Of a stretch of 64,000 bases of DNA, positions 63,080 through 64,000 are shown piece after piece. Where the stretch lies: positions 3,596,001 to 3,660,000 of the forward strand of contig OZ251446.1 of NCBI GenBank assembly GCA_965242495.1, given 5' to 3'. The position numbers and the translations under genes were made by a program. The notes under the pieces were generated by a model. It had not been told where the DNA came from and made no database searches. It saw nothing but the letters and a program-made list of their open reading frames with translations. This DNA comes from CBDESN01 sp965242495. GTDB taxonomy: Bacteria > Pseudomonadota > Alphaproteobacteria > MPNO01. How positions within the stretch are numbered: the stretch's first letter is position 1; the number at the start of each line of letters is the position of its first letter.

Positions 63080-63406
63080 CCTGGACTCCTTACGGTCAAT
63101 TGCCTGTACGTGACGCTTGTGGCCCCAAAACCCGGCTTGCGTGTTACGGGCGCACGCATATGACACGGCGCGGCGGAGAAGCCGTCCCGACGGTCAGAGC
63201 CGACCGGGAAGAGAGGACGCCCGCGCCAACTCGAATTGTCGGCGATCTCCTGCGCATGACGTATCCGTGCACAGATCATCAGGGCAGTGGTCGTCGCTCT
63301 CGGCCATGTCCCGCTCCCTCCATCGCGGACCATATAGAAACCATATAGGAAACGTCCGCCCGGAATACACCTTTCCGGGAGCGCCGGCGTCCCGTCAGGG
63401 TCTCTG

Positions 63407-63454
63407 GATTCCCGCTTTCGAGTGTGTGAAGAAATCCCGAGACATCCGCGTAAT
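63407..63454 (-). repeat. Dispersed repeat, copy B (inverted)
   Basis: On the minus strand this reads ATTACGCGGATGTCTCGGGA, TTTCTTCACACACTC and AAGCGGGAATCC. It matches copy A along almost its full length but in the opposite orientation. Confidence 0.8.
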
Positions 63455-63546
63455 TCGGGATTTTCGCCATGTCGATAGGAACACAAATGATCTATATAAG
63501 GAACGTATGTGGGTCAAATGTAGTGAATCGACTGGATAGACCACAG

Positions 63547-63587
63547 GTCTTGGGGTTTCTTCACACACTCTTTCGCGGGAATGACGA
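63547..63587 (+). repeat. Dispersed repeat, copy C
   Basis: GTCTTGGGGTTTCTTCACAC followed by ACTCTTTCGCGGGAATGACG matches the 3' four-fifths of copy A. It is the right-most copy and lies 67 bp before the bioA stop. Confidence 0.8.
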
Positions 63588-63653
63588 GGAGGGCTGCGAC
63601 GACGGTCCGAGGAAGGCCATCGGCTCGAGGCGAATCCGCCGCCGCGCGCCCGA

Positions 63654-64000
63654 TCACCGTCGGGCCGACCATTCGCGGACGACCTCGACCAGGGCGGCGG
63701 TGAGCCGGTCGAGCTCGTCCGCCGGAATCGTGAACGGCGGCATCAGATAGACCACGTCGCCGAACGGCCGGATCCAGACGCCGCGGGCGGTGAAGCGGGG
63801 CGAGAACCAGGCGAGATCCGCGGGACGGTCGAGCTGGACCACGCCGATGGCGCCCTTGACCCGCACGTCGACCACGCCCCGGAGGTCCCGCGCCGCGGCG
63901 AGGGACGCCGCCAGCCGCGCCTCGACCGCCGCGACCTGAGCGAGCCGGGGCTCGGTCTCGAACAGGTCGAGCGAGGCGTTGGCCGCGGCGCAGGCGAGCG
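63654..64000 (-). CDS. bioA: Adenosylmethionine-8-amino-7-oxononanoate aminotransferase, C-terminal part
   Basis: The gene runs off the right edge; about 114 C-terminal residues are present. VRVKGAIGVVQLDRP, then FTARGVWIRPFGDVVYLMPP is the highly characteristic end of BioA, a PLP enzyme that transfers an amino group from SAM to KAPA in biotin synthesis. The PLP lysine and the rest of the large domain are outside the window. Confidence 0.92.
   Translation of the reverse strand, partial: LACAAANASLDLFETEPRLAQVAAVEARLAASLAAARDLRGVVDVRVKGAIGVVQLDRPADLAWFSPRFTARGVWIRPFGDVVYLMPPFTIPADELDRLTAALVEVVREWSARR

Larger units (their letters stand above)
63080..63653. other. Intergenic region with dispersed repeats
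   Basis: I see no gene in these 574 bp. It holds two copies of the dispersed repeat in opposite orientation (63407-63454 and 63547-63587) and a short tandem ACCATATAG duplication near 63330-63351. Base composition is mixed. Open frames here are short and read like random sequence. Confidence 0.5.

Noticed and set aside
59801..63587. The dispersed repeats as a second CRISPR array
   Set aside because: The three copies are kilobases apart, differ in orientation and are not regularly spaced.

Overview
The window is high-GC DNA (roughly 70 percent over most of its length by eye) with tight ATGA, GTGA and TGATG start/stop overlaps. The gene content (DUF2125 protein, TrmJ, PduO-type cobalamin adenosyltransferase, many CO-dehydrogenase-like molybdenum enzymes, TRAP transporter, heterotetrameric sarcosine oxidase, DUF1640-like protein) points to an alphaproteobacterium, perhaps a Rhodospirillales-like lineage. 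The genus cannot be told from this sequence alone.

Layout. Positions 1-9328 hold catabolic genes: the end of a flavin monooxygenase, two molybdopterin large subunits meeting tail to tail, the small and medium subunits that go with the second, and an SDR dehydrogenase. Positions 9888-16650 are a membrane-stress module like the E. coli yjfIJKL group: lipoprotein, DUF350 protein, membrane-fused spermidine-synthase-like enzyme, DUF2170 protein with a basic N-terminus, PspA, DUF2491 protein and a K+ channel. A promoter with two GTGAC/GTCAC palindromes sits in the middle of it. Positions 17033-22432 are a complete type II-C CRISPR-Cas locus: tracrRNA on the minus strand, cas9, cas1, cas2, a long hairpin, and an array of six 36-bp repeats and five 30-bp spacers. 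Positions 22426-30003 (minus strand) are housekeeping genes: cobalamin adenosyltransferase, trmJ, citramalate synthase, cysS and NAD+ synthetase, the last preceded by a 40-residue ORF and an attenuator-like leader. A related leader lies at 9691-9781.

Positions 30065-34521 encode small-molecule catabolism. Positions 34664-38843 are visibly lower in GC and carry TRAP permeases without a binding protein, an intact IS5-family element and a TauD-type dioxygenase. Positions 39036-46883 hold a second molybdenum hydroxylase operon, whose large subunit is fused to a CoxG-like domain, then a quinone reductase, a DUF1045 protein and a tandem pair of alpha/beta hydrolases. Positions 47036-52618 are a RidA protein and the sarcosine oxidase genes soxB-soxD-soxA-soxG. 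Positions 53466-56095 contain a decayed IS and poorly known genes. An acyl-CoA synthetase and an ABC1 kinase follow. Last comes an orphan DUF1156-type DNA methylase (59900-62755) with copies of a dispersed GGGAAT-type repeat on both sides, and the end of bioA.

How the genes work together. The CRISPR locus has every part needed for adaptation, crRNA maturation and interference. The orientation of the repeat and of the tracrRNA resembles the Neisseria II-C arrangement, with crRNAs read toward cas2. The Yjf-like cluster appears to couple PspA-type membrane repair, polyamine chemistry and ion flux. The molybdenum enzymes and sarcosine oxidase indicate growth on aromatic, N-methylated or C1-like substrates, though no substrate can be assigned from sequence.
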